64,000 nucleotides of DNA from Cavia porcellus (GCF_034190915.1 NW_026947500.1:20148501-20212500); one strand, 5' to 3'. Shown: positions 22,562 through 38,689, counted from the first letter of the stretch. Translations and numbers: made by a program. Notes: a model not told the origin generated them from the sequence alone.

Positions 22562-23398
22562 TAAAATTTCATTTAAAGGAAAAAAACACAAAACAGTATA
22601 AGGGTACAAGTAATACAGAATTTCAAAAAAAAATGTAAGAAATCACTAGTTAATAGATTACATATTGTCATCTTAGAAACAGTTGTTCAAGTTACAGGAT
22701 TAAAGCATACAAAGTGGTCATTCAAACAGTGAGATTGCAAAAAGTTGTATTCAATGAGCCAACAAAAACTTAGTAATATAGTCATCTATCTTATACACCT
22801 AAACACACTTGCAGTTGTATCCTTTAGAGCACTTTCTTTTCCTCTCTTTTTTACAATAACATTTACACATTTTGGGTTTTATTACTCCCATAGTTCTTAT
22901 TACTTTTTTTTAGAAGAGAATAAAACCAAATATGACAAAACAAAGCAGTCAGTCAAAACAAAGGATGGACATAGTACATGATGTAAAAACAAGGTAATCA
23001 ACAATGGTTACCATAATGCCTCTTGCTACCTTAAAAAGAATTGCCTATATCATTAGGTATGATAAAATTGAACAAAGCAGTACAGAACAATACCAGGGGC
23101 TGGGGATTTAGCTCAGCGGCATAAGTGCCTGCCTTGCAAGCAGGCAGTCGTGTGTTCGATCCCTGGTACCAATAAAAAACGAAAAAGACCAAAAAAAAAA
23201 AAAAAAAGACCAATAAAACCCAAACATTGGAGACATTACAGGACTTCAAAAGAAGATAATAGTCAAACCAGAATGGGCATCATAGTGAATCTTATTGCAT
23301 TCAAAGTAGTTGCCTATACTCTCAAACTTGATACTATCAAACAGAACAGAACAAAGTCAGTCAAAACAAGATGGTGGGAGCAATACAGGGCTTCAAAT
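22562..23398 (-). mobile_element. 5'-truncated HAL1-like copy 2
   Basis: Only the 3' UTR portion is present, closely matching 570-1290 of copy 1. A 15-bp direct repeat AAATTTCTGATTTTT (22547-22561 and 23399-23413) bounds it. It carries an ID SINE at 23096-23208. Confidence 0.8.
23096..23208 (+). mobile_element. ID-type SINE inside HAL1-like copy 2
   Basis: ID SINE body with A box, B box and A-tail, inserted in the element's 3' UTR. It is therefore younger than that insertion. Confidence 0.88.
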
Positions 23399-23413
23399 AA
23401 ATTTCTGATTTTT

Positions 23414-23845
23414 AATGAAGGCTTCTTACATTCTTCTACCATCTTGAGTTTTCTTATTGTTTTAAGTGATGCATAATACATTCTTATGGGTCTTTCAACA
23501 TTATTGTATTCACATGATTTCCTAACATTCTTAAAAGTATTGGTTAATTATTTGCATATAACTGAGAGATCATATCTCTACGAGTTCAACATAATAGAAC
23601 CTTATTCCCACTTTTAAAAAATCAAGTGATAAAGAATTGGAAGTGAAGAATCCTCTTCCAGTTATTCTCTTTTTTTTTTTCATCTGTATTCTACCATGTT
23701 CAATGTTCAGTGCCTAAATTGACAATCATCTCCCACAGATCAATAAGTTTAAATACAATATGGCAAGAGGTTTACAAACAAATTCCATGGGCAAACTCAC
23801 CTGAATGAACAAGAGACTGGGAAACTTTGTCAAGCCTTTCCTTGT
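23414..23845. other. Unassigned AT-rich spacer
   Basis: No gene or repeat is convincing. A T-run lies near 23670. Confidence 0.35.
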
Positions 23846-24420
23846 GCTATGAGTTTCCCCACTGTTATATAAGCTGAGTTCCTTCAAGGTTTCTCACATT
23901 TATTATGTATTAGGGTTTTCTCTCTGGCGTGCATTCTGCTGAAATGTACTTGAGCCCTTTTGGTCAAAAGTTTTCTCACACTTACGTCATAGGGCTTCTC
24001 CTCTGTGTGGGTTGGCATATGGGCTCTGAGATGTCTTGGGGAATGTTTTCCCACATTTATTGCATCTATAGGGTTTTTCCCTCGTGTGAATTGTTATGTT
24101 CCCTGAGAGATGAGTCAACAATAAACATTTTCCCACATTCATTACATTCATATGGTTTCCCTCTAGGTGAATTCTCTGATGTGCACAGAGGTGAGTTCTT
24201 TGTTTTCCCACATTCATTACATTCATAGGATTTCTCCCGTGTGAGTTCTTTGATGTCCTGTGAGAGCAGTCTTATAAACAAAGATTTCCCCACCTACATT
24301 ACATTGTACTTTTCCCATAAGTGAATTCTTTGATTTACCATGAGGATTGCCTTATTAGCACAAATGTTCCCACATTTATAACACTCACAGGATCTCTCTC
24401 CTCTGTGTGCAGTCTCCAGT
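23845..24420 (-). pseudogene. Decayed C2H2 zinc-finger remnant
   Basis: The minus strand holds broken C2H2 zinc fingers of the KRAB-ZNF type. Visible pieces are EKPYRCNKCGKTF with its linker, EKSYECNECGK and GKPYECNECGKMF, in two reading frames with stops and deletions that remove several histidine pairs. At least four finger units can be recognised. It lies head-to-head with the intact zinc-finger gene whose promoter is at about 25.3 kb. It is probably a dead paralogue fragment from local duplication. Confidence 0.8.
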
Positions 24421-24489
24421 GAACTGTGAGAGCTGGGCAGTTATGTGTAAACAGCTGTAGAGATATACACAGCTTTTGTGTCATCCAAA

Positions 24490-25010
24490 GTTTTCAAACA
24501 AATTGGGTGAATATCAAAGTGCACAATTGCTGGATTTTACAGAGAAGTGATGTTTAATTATATTTAAAAGTAATTGCTGAGCTGTCCACCAAAGTTACAG
24601 TATTTTGCATTCTCACCAACAGCGAGCAAGCGACTTTTTGCCAGCACTTGGGGTTGGCACTGTTTCACATTTTGATCAATATAAAATTCTCATAATTTGC
24701 GGTTTCATGATAGCATATGATTCCAGGTTTTTCGTACTCTATTTAACATAGGAATAGCTTCATCTGCAGAACTATATTTAGCTCTTTTCATTTTTATTGG
24801 TCATCTTCCTATTGTTGAATTTTAATTGTTCTTCATTTTTAGGATAAAATTCCTCTCAGATGTATCTTTTGCAAGTGTTTGATATCTGTGCTTGTCTTTT
24901 CATTTTCTTGACTATCGTGCACACATTTTTAACCTCATACAATCAAATGGATCAGTTTGTTCTTTGTGTAATTCTCAGGGGGATTATCAAAAAGTGCCTA
25001 TCTGCACTCC
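24490..25010 (-). mobile_element. Old L1 3'-end fragment
   Basis: Antisense copy of the same old L1 region as 5037-5490 plus 6490-6760, with shared phrases such as agcatatgattcca and ttggtcatcttcctattgttg. It is uninterrupted here, which defines the insertion in the other copy. Confidence 0.65.
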
Positions 25011-25081
25011 CTTCCTTCCTCCTCTTTTCCTTCTCCTCCACCAAACAAAACAAAGCAAAGCAAAGCAAAACGTAACACCGG

Positions 25082-25106
25082 AAAAAAAAAAAAAAAAAAA
25101 AAAAAA
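25082..25106 (+). repeat. A-run
   Basis: About 25 consecutive A residues following an AAAGC-rich stretch; possibly the tail of an unrecognised retroposon. Confidence 0.9.
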
Positions 25107-25379
25107 GGACATAGATTCTATGGCTTGCAATACCTATACAAGAACTTAAAAACAAAAAGGGAGTATGAACTTAGTCATGGAGTAATTAGGACACCTTTGG
25201 GTTTTCCCTAGTTTTCCACTGTCAGGGTGTCAAATCAGGACTTCCAAGAAGCAGAACTCCAGGTCTCTGTCAGGTTAGGAGGGATACCCCCACCGAACCC
25301 CTCGGAACCCACTCTCCTGGTCAGGAAGCTCAGCGGGCCAAACAAACCCATCATCCCTCTGAGCAGGCTGCTGGCGCGA

Positions 25380-25402
25380 GGCCTTCTGGGAAATGTAGTC
25401 TC
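25380..25402 (-). promoter_or_regulatory. ZNF143/SBS-type site
   Basis: Reverse strand reads ACTACATTTCCCAGAAGGC, close to the known ACTACAATTCCCAGCATGC-type element common in CpG promoters. Confidence 0.7.
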
Positions 25403-25456
25403 CCTCAAAGGACGACACAGCCCGGGGCCTAGAGAGAGCTTCTCAGGTATTCCCTC

Positions 25457-25470
25457 TGCGCATGCGCTGC
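25457..25470. promoter_or_regulatory. NRF1-type site
   Basis: TGCGCATGCGCTG matches the palindromic NRF1 core (GCGCATGCGC), 60 bp from the ZNF143-type site. Confidence 0.75.
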
Positions 25471-26350
25471 CGTACCTTTCAAGCTTGCAGAATTCCTGTT
25501 TCTCTCTCCAGTCTCTGGAGTTGGGCTTCTTGGCTCTGAAGGTTGGTGCAAGGGTTAAAGGGAGTGAGCGGGCCTGGGGGAACCCAGGGGAGCCAGACAG
25601 GCACCCATCTGTGAGAGGGAAGCAGAAATGGGGTCGTTCGGGGCAGCGGAACCCACCGTGCAGGTGCGGGCCAGGGTGCTGAGCGAGGTCTGGAGGTAAC
25701 AGGATCGGAGGGTCCCCAGGTCCTGTGCGGGGGGAAAAGGCCTTCTCCGCCGTGCTTTCGGGGGTTGCTTTGTCAGAAGACACGCCCGCAGGCGCACTGA
25801 AGCTGGAGGGGTTGGGGACGGTTTGCGGACTGCGCGAGCCCGGCAGTGGGTTCCAATCCGGCTCTGATGCCGCAGGACCCCAGGACTCCTTTTGGGACAT
25901 CCTCGTCCCCCTCTGTAGAGCGAGTGTGCCAACCCTATCAGCGAAACGGCGCCTCCCTCAATTCCCAGAAATTCCTGGTCAGAGGCCGGTGGAGCCAGTC
26001 TTGCTGTGTAGCTGTAGCATTCAGTCTCTCTGTCTGTCTGTTCTTCCTTCCTTTGCTTTAGTGAAGCTTCTGGCCCTCTCCTGCATTCTGTGAGCGTTAG
26101 GTTGGCTAGAATTCCTGATTTGAATTTGCAGAAGTTGATACAAGACCCAGTATCCAGAGACAGTGAGCTCGATAAGGGAGATCCAGTAGAGGATGACGGT
26201 CCCATTTTCTTAGAAGTAGAGGAGATGGTACCGAGTTTGAAGAAGAGCGCGCCGCACGGATGGGAATTCCACCTGAAAGAAGCTTCCACCAGCTTACTAG
26301 CGCTGTAGAGCAGAGGCTCGTGTCCCAGAAAGAGGAAGCCCCAAACTTGC

Positions 26351-27131
26351 ACAGGCCAGTCAATTATTCACTCTACCGTGTACCGTACACACGTTTGGTT
26401 GATACTAGGTCCTCCAGTAACTACCCTGGTCTGTGTGGTACCATGGTTTTTCCTTAAACTCCTTTCTGCTATTCTTCTGCAGTCCTTACAGACCAGCAAT
26501 GATAAATCCTTTAAGAGACCAAGTCCTCAAACAACTCATAACCCAGCTACTTAATGCAAAGTGCCAACACTGCAGTTAAACCTGAAGACTGAGGTTTTAA
26601 TTTTAAAAAACTCATACAACTCATGACATCATCGCAGAGAGGGCTGTGTGTGCCTTTATCGCACATGTGCCATACTGTCACAGGATGTCATTACTCACAT
26701 CTTATGACTAGGGAGGTGACGGTGTTCAGTGTGGTGTACACAAGCAGTCCTTTTGGCATACAGGAAGGATATTCTGGGATACATATATGTGCTGTTAATG
26801 TATAATTGATTAAAAACAGTACATAAAATATTTTTGCTTTTGGAATTAGGTCAGGTTTTAAATGCAGAAATCACTTAATAGAGGATTCCTTTAAGAGTTC
26901 ATTTGTCTCTCTTCCTGCCAAAAGATCCTCTCTCTAGAGCTGGTTGGTAATGTGATTTGTTTGGTTTGTGTCTTTGTGAAGTTTTGGTAATGTGGTTTGT
27001 TGCTTTGTGTCCTCTGTTGCCTCATACTCATGGTGATATTCTGTTCCTATGGCAAAGCTAAACATTTGGCCTGGCAGTGAAATGCAACTTCGTATTACAA
27101 AATAGAACTTTCTTTGTCATCACAGTGTGTA
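26351..27131 (+). other. Intronic spacer of the KRAB-ZNF gene
   Basis: Part of the inferred first intron. No exon or repeat is recognised. Confidence 0.4.
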
Positions 27132-28699
27132 CTGAACTTGTGTCTGTTCTTTTTTTTTTTTTAAAGAAAGACAAAACAAAACAGAAAATGGGCAAAAATA
27201 GTACATACTTTCAAAGAAAAAATAAACTAATAAATCACTAGTTAATGTTTACATATTGTCCCCCCACAAATAATTGTTCAAGATACAAAAATGGAGCATA
27301 TAATGGGACTTCATCCAGGGAGACTGTAAAGAGTTCTGTTCAACTATCCAACAAAAACTAAGTAATATGGCTATCAATCCTATACACTTAGACATGTACA
27401 CATTTATCCCTACCTTCATTTATGTTGAGACCAAACAAAACATAGCAGATTAAAATCATTCTGAACAAAGCTTAATAGTATTGCTGGATTTCACATCATG
27501 ACACTCCAGAATCAGCACTGGGTACTGCAGTGCCCCTTTTTTTCCTTCAAAGTATTTGTTCATTTCATCATGTGTCGTAAGATCAGTTCTCATAAACTGT
27601 TTATAGGTTTTATGCAAGCATTAGTCTTAACATGTATTTCTATCCTTTCTATATTAGAGGGGGAAACAGAACAGAACAGGACAGAACAAAACGTATTCCT
27701 ATAGACACTTAAAACTAAAAAGACATGTAAAACTTCTGTACAAGGAATTCTATCATGGTTACTGTGCTATCTCTTGTTATCATCAACAGAATTGGCTATA
27801 TTATCAGATAAAGTATCATTGAATTTATCAGTTCATTACAGAATTAATAGAAATACAACTTTGTAGATAGTGTAGAGCTAGAAAAACAGGTAGTAGTCAA
27901 ATCAGAATGGATATCGTAGTGAATCATTGTTATTTTCAGTTTGGTTGTCTACACTCTCCAACTTGATACCATCAACCAATCAGTTTTGAGTAAAATCTGT
28001 CAATAATAAGCAGCAACCAAACAAATCAGATTTAACTAAGATCAGTCAAGATACAACAGTGTAAGTCATAAGGGATCCAGTTTAAGTTAATAGGAAATTA
28101 AAGATGACCACGTGCTATATCCTGATATCTTCAGGACAGCTGTCTGTGCCCTCAGATCCAGTGCTTATATACAAACTGGGACGGAACAAGTTCCATCCAA
28201 GCAGAGTGGTGCGAGTAATATGGGTTTTAATTCCTGATACACTATTAGCAATATCTTCTGCTGTCTTTTTTTTTTAAAGACTATTCTTCCCCTTTCACTC
28301 TGCCAGGATGTACTTGTATTTTTGGGTCTCCCCAACACTCTCAGTTTTATATTAGGGGGGCAACCTGCTGTTTACCTAAGTGCTTCCAAACTTTCTCACT
28401 CCTGGGCTTGATCTCTAGTTCTTATTAAAGCCAGTCTTTTCAATCTATCCATAAATTCTGGTCTATTTTTCCCCTATTACTCTCTGGTTCCCTGTCATAT
28501 TGAGTTCTGTTTTCTCATATTTGATTTTGGTCCATATGCTCTTCTTCAAGTTAATTATATTCCTTATAAAGAGTGTCTCAGTGGACCTTACCTCTTGATC
28601 CACTCTGCCTGTGATTCTATCTTTTTTCCCGTAAGTTAGTGTATCTTAGCCATCTGTATTAGAAATTATATACAACCTTCTCTGCCTCATTTCTGTTGT

Positions 28700-29815
28700 G
28701 CTCTTTTTCCGTCATTAGTTGTCTTCTTCATTTCACTTTTTGTTCCATTCATTGGGGCCTCTCTGCCACTGTTCCCGAAATCTTGGTGCTTTTCTCTCTC
28801 TTTAGAATGTATAGTATTCTCTGTAGAGTTGGATTGGTGGTTGTGAATCTCCAGTTCCTCTTTATCTTAGCAGCATCTTGTTTCTCCATTAATTTCTAGG
28901 GACAATTGTGCAGGATAGATCAACCTTGGCTGGAGGTTATTTTCTTTCAAGGCTTGGATTATTTTGCTCCACGCTCTTCTCAATTTGATGGTTTGTGCCG
29001 AGAAGTCTGATGTAATTCTGATGGGCTTTCCCTTGTAAGTGATCTGTTTCTTGTCTCTGACAGCTTTTAATATTCTGTTCTTATATTGGATTTCTGGAAT
29101 CTTGATTATTATATGCCTGGGTGTAGTTCTGTTTTGGTTGTAGGTGGCTGGAGTTCTGTATGCCTCATACATCTGAGTATCATTTCCTTTTCCTATGTTT
29201 GGGAAGTTTTCCTTAATTATTTCTGTGAATAACCTTTGTAATTCCTTTGTTTGTACCCCTGTTTCTTCATTCACACTCTTTATTCTTAAGTTCTAGATCC
29301 TCTTGTCGTCTTGTATCCTTTGTATTGTTACTGCTTGTTTCTTTGTTATTTTTAAGAAAATTTTCCTTTCATGTTCCCACATTGCAAACCTGTCCTCCAG
29401 TTCAGATAGTCTGTCCTTAGTTTCTTTCAAGCAGTTTTGCCAGCTTTCGATAGAGTTTTTAATTTCCTGGTAATCTCTTTGAACCTGCTTCATGTATTCT
29501 ATATTTTTTCTATTTTCTCCATCAAACAATTCTCCCCTTTTTTTGTTCTTCCATTTGTTTTTTCTTGGGAAGTGCTTAGCATTTCTTTAACTGTTCTACT
29601 TATATCTTGCTTTAGTTGGTAAATACTTCACTTTTGAACTCATCTATGAGGTCCCAAAGATATCGTTTTATGTCTGTTGGTTCTATGTCTGATATTGCAT
29701 GTTTTCTGTCCTCATTCTCCTTTGCATTTACCTTTCCTGGATCAGTGTTCTCAGAATTGGGGACGGAGGACCCTTTCTTGTTGCTCCCTTTTCCCATACT
29801 TTTTGTTCCTTCCAT
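28700..29815 (-). pseudogene. Nearly intact L1 ORF1p of copy 3
   Basis: Encodes the L1 ORF1 RNA-binding protein. The start MEGTKSMGKG is at 29815. The coiled coil includes KETKDRLSELEDRF (about 29415). The RRM and C-terminal domain (29274-28867) is uninterrupted and includes TPRHIIIKIPEI, the FSAQTIKLRRAW segment and YPAQLSLEINGETR. The frame changes between 29612 and 29529. An in-frame TAG (about 29295) replaces a tyrosine codon present in copy 1, and a TAA follows GETRCC at 28867. It cannot be translated as one protein now. Confidence 0.85.
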
Positions 29816-30404
29816 ACAGGCATATTTAGGAGGCCCAGTTTCTTTCTTTGTTGGTTACAGTTTGTTTGAATCGCACTGGCTAGGTGTTCCCACCCACTGC
29901 AGTGTACTAGAGAGACACAGACCAGGGCAGCCTGTGATGGGCTCACCCCTCCAGGTCAGTCAACCTGCTGAAGGCTTCACTGCCTCAGGGTACACTGCCA
30001 GGCATAGGGACTTGATTTGGGCTAGCCTATTGGGTCTTAGTCCAGGTGTTACCCAGGTCAAGTGCACCCATCGATCCCACTTGAGAAGGGAGAAGCCCGC
30101 TGAAGTTCCTTGTTCTAGCTTATCTGCCTGGTCCCAGAATGTCGTGTGTTGGAGCTCCCTCTTCTCTGTGGAAGAGATTTTATTCTGCTCACTCACCACA
30201 GGTCGATGCAGGGTTCTCCACCAGCTTTGCTCTCATTTTGGTTCACCAACTCCCGCCCTCGGTGCGAACGCCTCTCCAGTGAGTTGAAGTTGGCGGGCTA
30301 TCCCGGCTGCGCCACTTCAAGCACAGCAGCAGCAGCGAGACCAAGCAGGGAGTTCAAGCGGCAGCACTGAGACTGTAGCTGTTCCAATCTTATCATCAGG
30401 ACTC

Positions 30405-30406
<2 letters not shown>

Positions 30407-30436
<30 letters not shown>

Positions 30437-30511
30437 CGGTACTGGGGATTGAACTCACAACCTTGTGCTTGCCAGGCAGGCACTTATGCCACTGAGCTAA
30501 ATCCCCAGCCC
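30407..30511 (-). mobile_element. ID-type SINE in HAL1-like copy 3
   Basis: Minus-orientation ID SINE with a long T-run at its low-coordinate end and B and A boxes (reverse complement visible at about 30448-30500). Flanks ggactctattttt and ggactgtattttt form a target-site duplication with one mismatch. Confidence 0.9.
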
Positions 30512-30690
30512 TGGGACTGTATTTTTAATTGGTTTTTCTCAGCTTAATTTGTTCCTGGATTGGGAGGGTCTCTCTCCCTCTGTTCGGGACTCCCTATGCT
30601 GTATTATTTTTGGAATCTAAATTGACTTATCTCAGAGAGCCTCTGTTGTTTGGTGTTATCTATCCGCCATCTTCTGAACTTGTGTCTGTT

Positions 30691-30888
30691 TACTTAACAT
30701 ATTTTTCTGGGTGCATGTTCACACTTAGGTCTCCATATCAGATTATAAGATCTTTAGAAGAACAGAATCTACTCATGCTTGTCTTTGTGGCAATAAGGAT
30801 AGTTCTAGATATATAGGGAAATTCTGTAATAGTATTGGTAAATTATCAGTACCAGTAAGTTTCTCTTCTTTTTTCTTCCCCACCTTAG
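30691..30888 (+). other. Intron upstream of the inferred non-coding exon
   Basis: Ends in a strong polypyrimidine tract (about 30860-30886) and TAG acceptor. Confidence 0.5.
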
Positions 30889-30931
30889 AGACAAACAGCA
30901 AGCTCCTCAAGTGGGATGTAAAACATAAAAG
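30889..30931 (+). other. Putative 5' UTR exon of the KRAB-ZNF gene
   Basis: A 43-bp stretch bounded by a strong acceptor (tttttcttccccaccttag) and a donor (AAAAG|GTGAAA), 75 bp before the KRAB-A exon. Its only ATG is followed at once by TAA (30916-30921), a minimal start-stop upstream reading frame. It has no coding capacity, so it would be leader sequence. It is predicted from splice signals only. Confidence 0.5.
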
Positions 30932-30982
30932 GTGAAATGCCAGATTCCTGTTCTGGTGACCCAGGGCTAAAGAGTGGGTTGA

Positions 30983-35431
<4,449 letters not shown>

Positions 35432-36900
35432 TCCTGCGTAGCAGAGACTGGCAGTATATTTCTAGAGTTCATTGTTTTGCTCTTGAACAAAGCTTGTACT
35501 TCTCAGCCTCCTTTTCTTGTGTTTGGGCCCATGTAACTGAGCTATATCTAAGGGAATGTAAACAGGTGTCATGAACGTTATTTCCTGGTCTGGCAGCAAC
35601 AATAAGAACAGAATTGTTCATACCCATTTGGACTGAAGTATAGCTGGTACCTTTGATGGCTTTGTGAGCTATGTGTAGGAGAATGCCACCAAAACATAAT
35701 ACAGAAGAAATTGGTTGGAGAAAACAGAGATCTTCCCATTTCTTTCCCCAGTTCTGATTTGTGATTTGTTTTCATTACAACACAAACAGCCCACTGTGCC
35801 TAATCCACATAAAAAAACTTTCAAATATATGTGCCAGTTATTGCGTATTAGAAAATTCACACAGGAAAAAAGCTTCCCCAAGTCCGTTTATAAAATAAAC
35901 TGGGATGGTGGTTCAATCCCTGTGATCACAGCACTCTCAGAGGCTGGTGCAGGAGGATCATTAAGTGTGAGCCCAACCTGGAAAATGTAGCTCATTTCAA
36001 AGGTGCTGGTTCAGTCCCTAGTTCTGCCAAAAACAAAACAAAGAAAGATACAACAGAAAATCATGGGCAGAAACTATAGAACAAATTGAGAAAAACTTAT
36101 CAGATAGGCAAAATTCATCAAGCCCTGAGAATAAAGTAAAAATTTTATAAATATCACAGTTTGTAATAAAATATCTAACCTTGCTTATATATCCAAGAAT
36201 ATGTTACAAAGGGAAAACCACCAACTTATATATATGTGAATTATGTAGAAAATATGGCTAATACACATCTAAATTTTCTTGTGGAATTAAATATATGACA
36301 AATATTCTAGAAGTATTTGAGTACATTTTACTAGTTAAATATAAAAAGTGATGTGCACCAAGTTACATTTGGTTATAACTGGTGATGTTTCTGGTTGTCA
36401 TAAGCAGTGGTGGGCAGTTGCTCCTGGCATCAGATGCAGAGCGGCCAGGAGTGTTGCTGAACAGCCCATGGTACACAGAATGGCTCCCTTCTGTATCTGG
36501 AGGTTAGGGTTAGGCACGTTCCCTGTTCATCAACGTTTTCTTGGGTGGATCCCAACATAAATATGTGTGTGGGAGATGTAAACTTAGCATAATAACTGCT
36601 GTCACTTTCATTAGGATTTTTCCATTAAATGCTATTGACTCTGCTTGTAACATTTTAACAAACTAAATACATAATTTTTTTCTAGTCTCCTGGTTTAAGC
36701 AAATTTTCATTGCCATTGTTGCCAGAGTACCTCTTAAGTAAAGTCTTTTCCCCTAAAGTTTGCTTCTAACAAAGTTTACCTGTGTGTTTAATAAAAACAT
36801 ATACACAGAAATGCATAAATCAGGCACATGAGTTTTACTTTAAAATTATTACTGGTAAATTTTAGTGATATGGAATAATGAGGCCCTTTTGATATACCAG
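35432..36900 (+). other. 3' UTR and downstream flank of the KRAB-ZNF gene
   Basis: Contains candidate polyadenylation signals AATAAA at about 35893 and 36166, and a composite SINE at about 35896-36045. A decayed finger-like phrase near 35840-35875 (KIHTGKK type) may be an extra dead finger. No other gene is seen. Confidence 0.45.
35896..36045 (+). mobile_element. Composite B1/7SL-ID SINE
   Basis: A 7SL-like left part (ggatggtggttcaatccctgtg, gcactctcagaggctggtgcaggaggatc) is followed by an ID-like right part (ggtgctggttcagtccctag) and an A-rich tail. Confidence 0.65.
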
Positions 36901-37572
36901 TACAAACATACAACATTTAGGTGATTTTCATCCCCAGGACACCGTTTCATTCCTCCCTAATCTGATTGATCTGTGAAATCTATGATCTCTCCTTTTTAAG
37001 TTTCATTTTTAGATTGCTTACACAAGAGAAGGTTGATATTTAACTCGATGAGACTGCCTTATTCAACATGATGGTTTCCATTTCCACCCATTTTCCAGCA
37101 AAACACATGATAATGCTCCATGTTACGTAGCACATTTTTTCATTGATTCCCTTGGTGGATATCAGACCTGTTTCCCTAGCTTAGCTATTCTGAATTGCAT
37201 ATGCCAGTGTAGAAGTGTGTGTATGCATGTGTCACTGCAGTAAGCTGTTCTCTAACTCCTGAGGAACAGACCAGAGTGGTACGCTGGGCAAATGGTTCAA
37301 CTACTTTTAGGTTTCTGAGGTGTCCTCTTAGTGACTTCCTTCCATAGTGATTGTCCTAGTTTACATTCTCACCAGCAGTGTAGTGAATTTCCTTGTCCCC
37401 ATCCTCAGCAGCATACATTGTCATTCTAACAATAGTTGATGGAATCTTTGTTCTGATTTGCATTTCCCTGATAACTGAGGATATTGAATATTTCTTTTCC
37501 ATAAATTTACTGGCCATTTCTATTTGAGAAATGTGTTTACTTCACTTGCCTATTCATTTATTAGGGTATTTG

Positions 37573-37625
<53 letters not shown>

Positions 37626-38300
37626 AGATTGAGGTCTTTGTACTGTAAGTTAATTTTCTATCAGTAGAGTGGCTAGTAAAGATTTTAGTCTGCTAAAACG
37701 AAACGTATTCTGCTTTTGTTAGATGGAATACTAGATGTTTGTTAAGTCTGGTTTGATGTATAGTATGCTTTAATTCATATTTCTTTGATTTTTTTTTTTT
37801 TTGGTCTGGTTGACTTACTTGGGAAGAGAAGAGTATTCAAGTCACCTACCATGATTGTACTGTGGCCTGTCTGGCTGTTACCAAGTAGTGTTTGTTTTGT
37901 GAAACTAGGTGCAGTGAGTTTGGTGCATCCTTTCGATTGTAATCTTGGTGAATTGACTCCTTTACCAATATTTGGTGCTCTTCTTTGTCTTTACAGATTA
38001 ATTTTAGTTTTAAATCTGTTTTGTTGGCTTTAATTATAGTCCTTCTGTTTGCTTTGGACTCCAGTTACTTGGAGTATCACTTCCCAACCTTTCATTACAG
38101 TCTGGCTATATCTTTGGGGGTAAGCTGTATTTCTTGCAGGCAACATGTAGTTAGATATTGTGTTTTGAACCAGTCTTCCAAACTGTTTCTTAATTTGAGA
38201 ATAAAGGGCATTTACCTTGAGTATTGTTGTTGAAAGATATGTGTTAATTCCTTTCATTTTTTTTCCTAGTATTTGATTCCATTCTGATTTTTAACTACCT
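36900..38300 (-). mobile_element. Old L1 fragment with (TG)n
   Basis: Antisense L1 3' region (about 36990-37560: atttacattctcaccagcagtg-like and gatttgcatttccctgata phrases) followed by more internal L1-like sequence (about 37780-38260). Frames are broken everywhere. It contains a (TG)n at 37579-37622. Confidence 0.7.
37579..37622 (+). repeat. (TG)n microsatellite
   Basis: 22 tandem TG units, directly visible. Confidence 0.97.
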
Positions 38301-38363
38301 TTTTTTAATGATAAATTTTAACTTCAAGTCCCATCATGACAAATAGTAGCACACACTCCTCTT

Positions 38364-38540
38364 GAGCTGAATGTGATGGCACCATCTGGGATCCCTGCTA
38401 CTCAGAAGAATGAAAGAGGAAGGTCACAAGTTCAAGCCCAGCCTGGGCAACTCAGCAAGCCCCTGTCTCAGAACAAAAAACAAGGACTGGGGATATAACT
38501 TAGAGGTAGCACAGGCCCTGATTTCAGTCTCTGTCTCTGG
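38364..38540 (+). mobile_element. Composite B1/7SL-ID SINE
   Basis: Left part: gatccctgctactcagaaga, gttcaagcccagcctgggc and an A-rich centre. Right part: aggactggggatataactta, an ID-like A box. Confidence 0.7.
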
Positions 38541-38689
38541 GATGTGGCTGGGGGGATCTCTGGGCCTGATGTACTCAGCTCTTCTTTTTCTGTGATACTG
38601 TATATTGCTCAGGTTCCCCATGCACTTCTGTTTTCCCTTTGTACTTGTGGTTAGAGGGACAGGTTCCTTCGGCCCCTCACTTTATAAAG

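Larger units (their letters stand above)
25250..26350 (+). promoter_or_regulatory. CpG-rich promoter region of the KRAB zinc-finger gene
   Basis: GC content and CpG frequency rise sharply compared with the flanks. Two promoter motifs are visible: an SBS/ZNF143-type site on the minus strand (ACTACATTTCCCAGAAGGC, about 25382-25400) and a palindromic NRF1-type site (TGCGCATGCGC, 25458-25468). A good splice donor (GGAG|GTAACA) near 25696 could end a non-coding first exon. Its placement 5 kb upstream of the KRAB exons fits the usual KRAB-ZNF gene layout. The transcription start cannot be fixed from sequence alone. Long minus-strand frames here are most likely a by-product of high GC. Confidence 0.65.
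27149..30673 (-). mobile_element. Full-length ORF2-less L1 (HAL1-like), copy 3
   Basis: Bounded by a perfect 17-bp duplication CTGAACTTGTGTCTGTT (27132-27148 and 30674-30690). On the minus strand it begins exactly with AAGATGGCGGATAG, the YY1-type L1 5' end, runs through a GC-richer 5' UTR to ORF1 (start 29815), then a 3' UTR and a T-run on plus at 27150-27162. About 1.7 kb separates the end of the ORF1 core from the tail and contains no endonuclease or reverse-transcriptase sequence. Intact termini show that it was inserted as one ORF2-less unit. An ID SINE (about 30407-30511) later inserted in its 5' UTR. Confidence 0.85.

Noticed and set aside
25235..26352. Long minus-strand frames (221 and 265 codons) in the CpG region
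   Set aside because: High GC removes stops by chance; low-complexity proline/serine-rich text without domains, overlapping a promoter.
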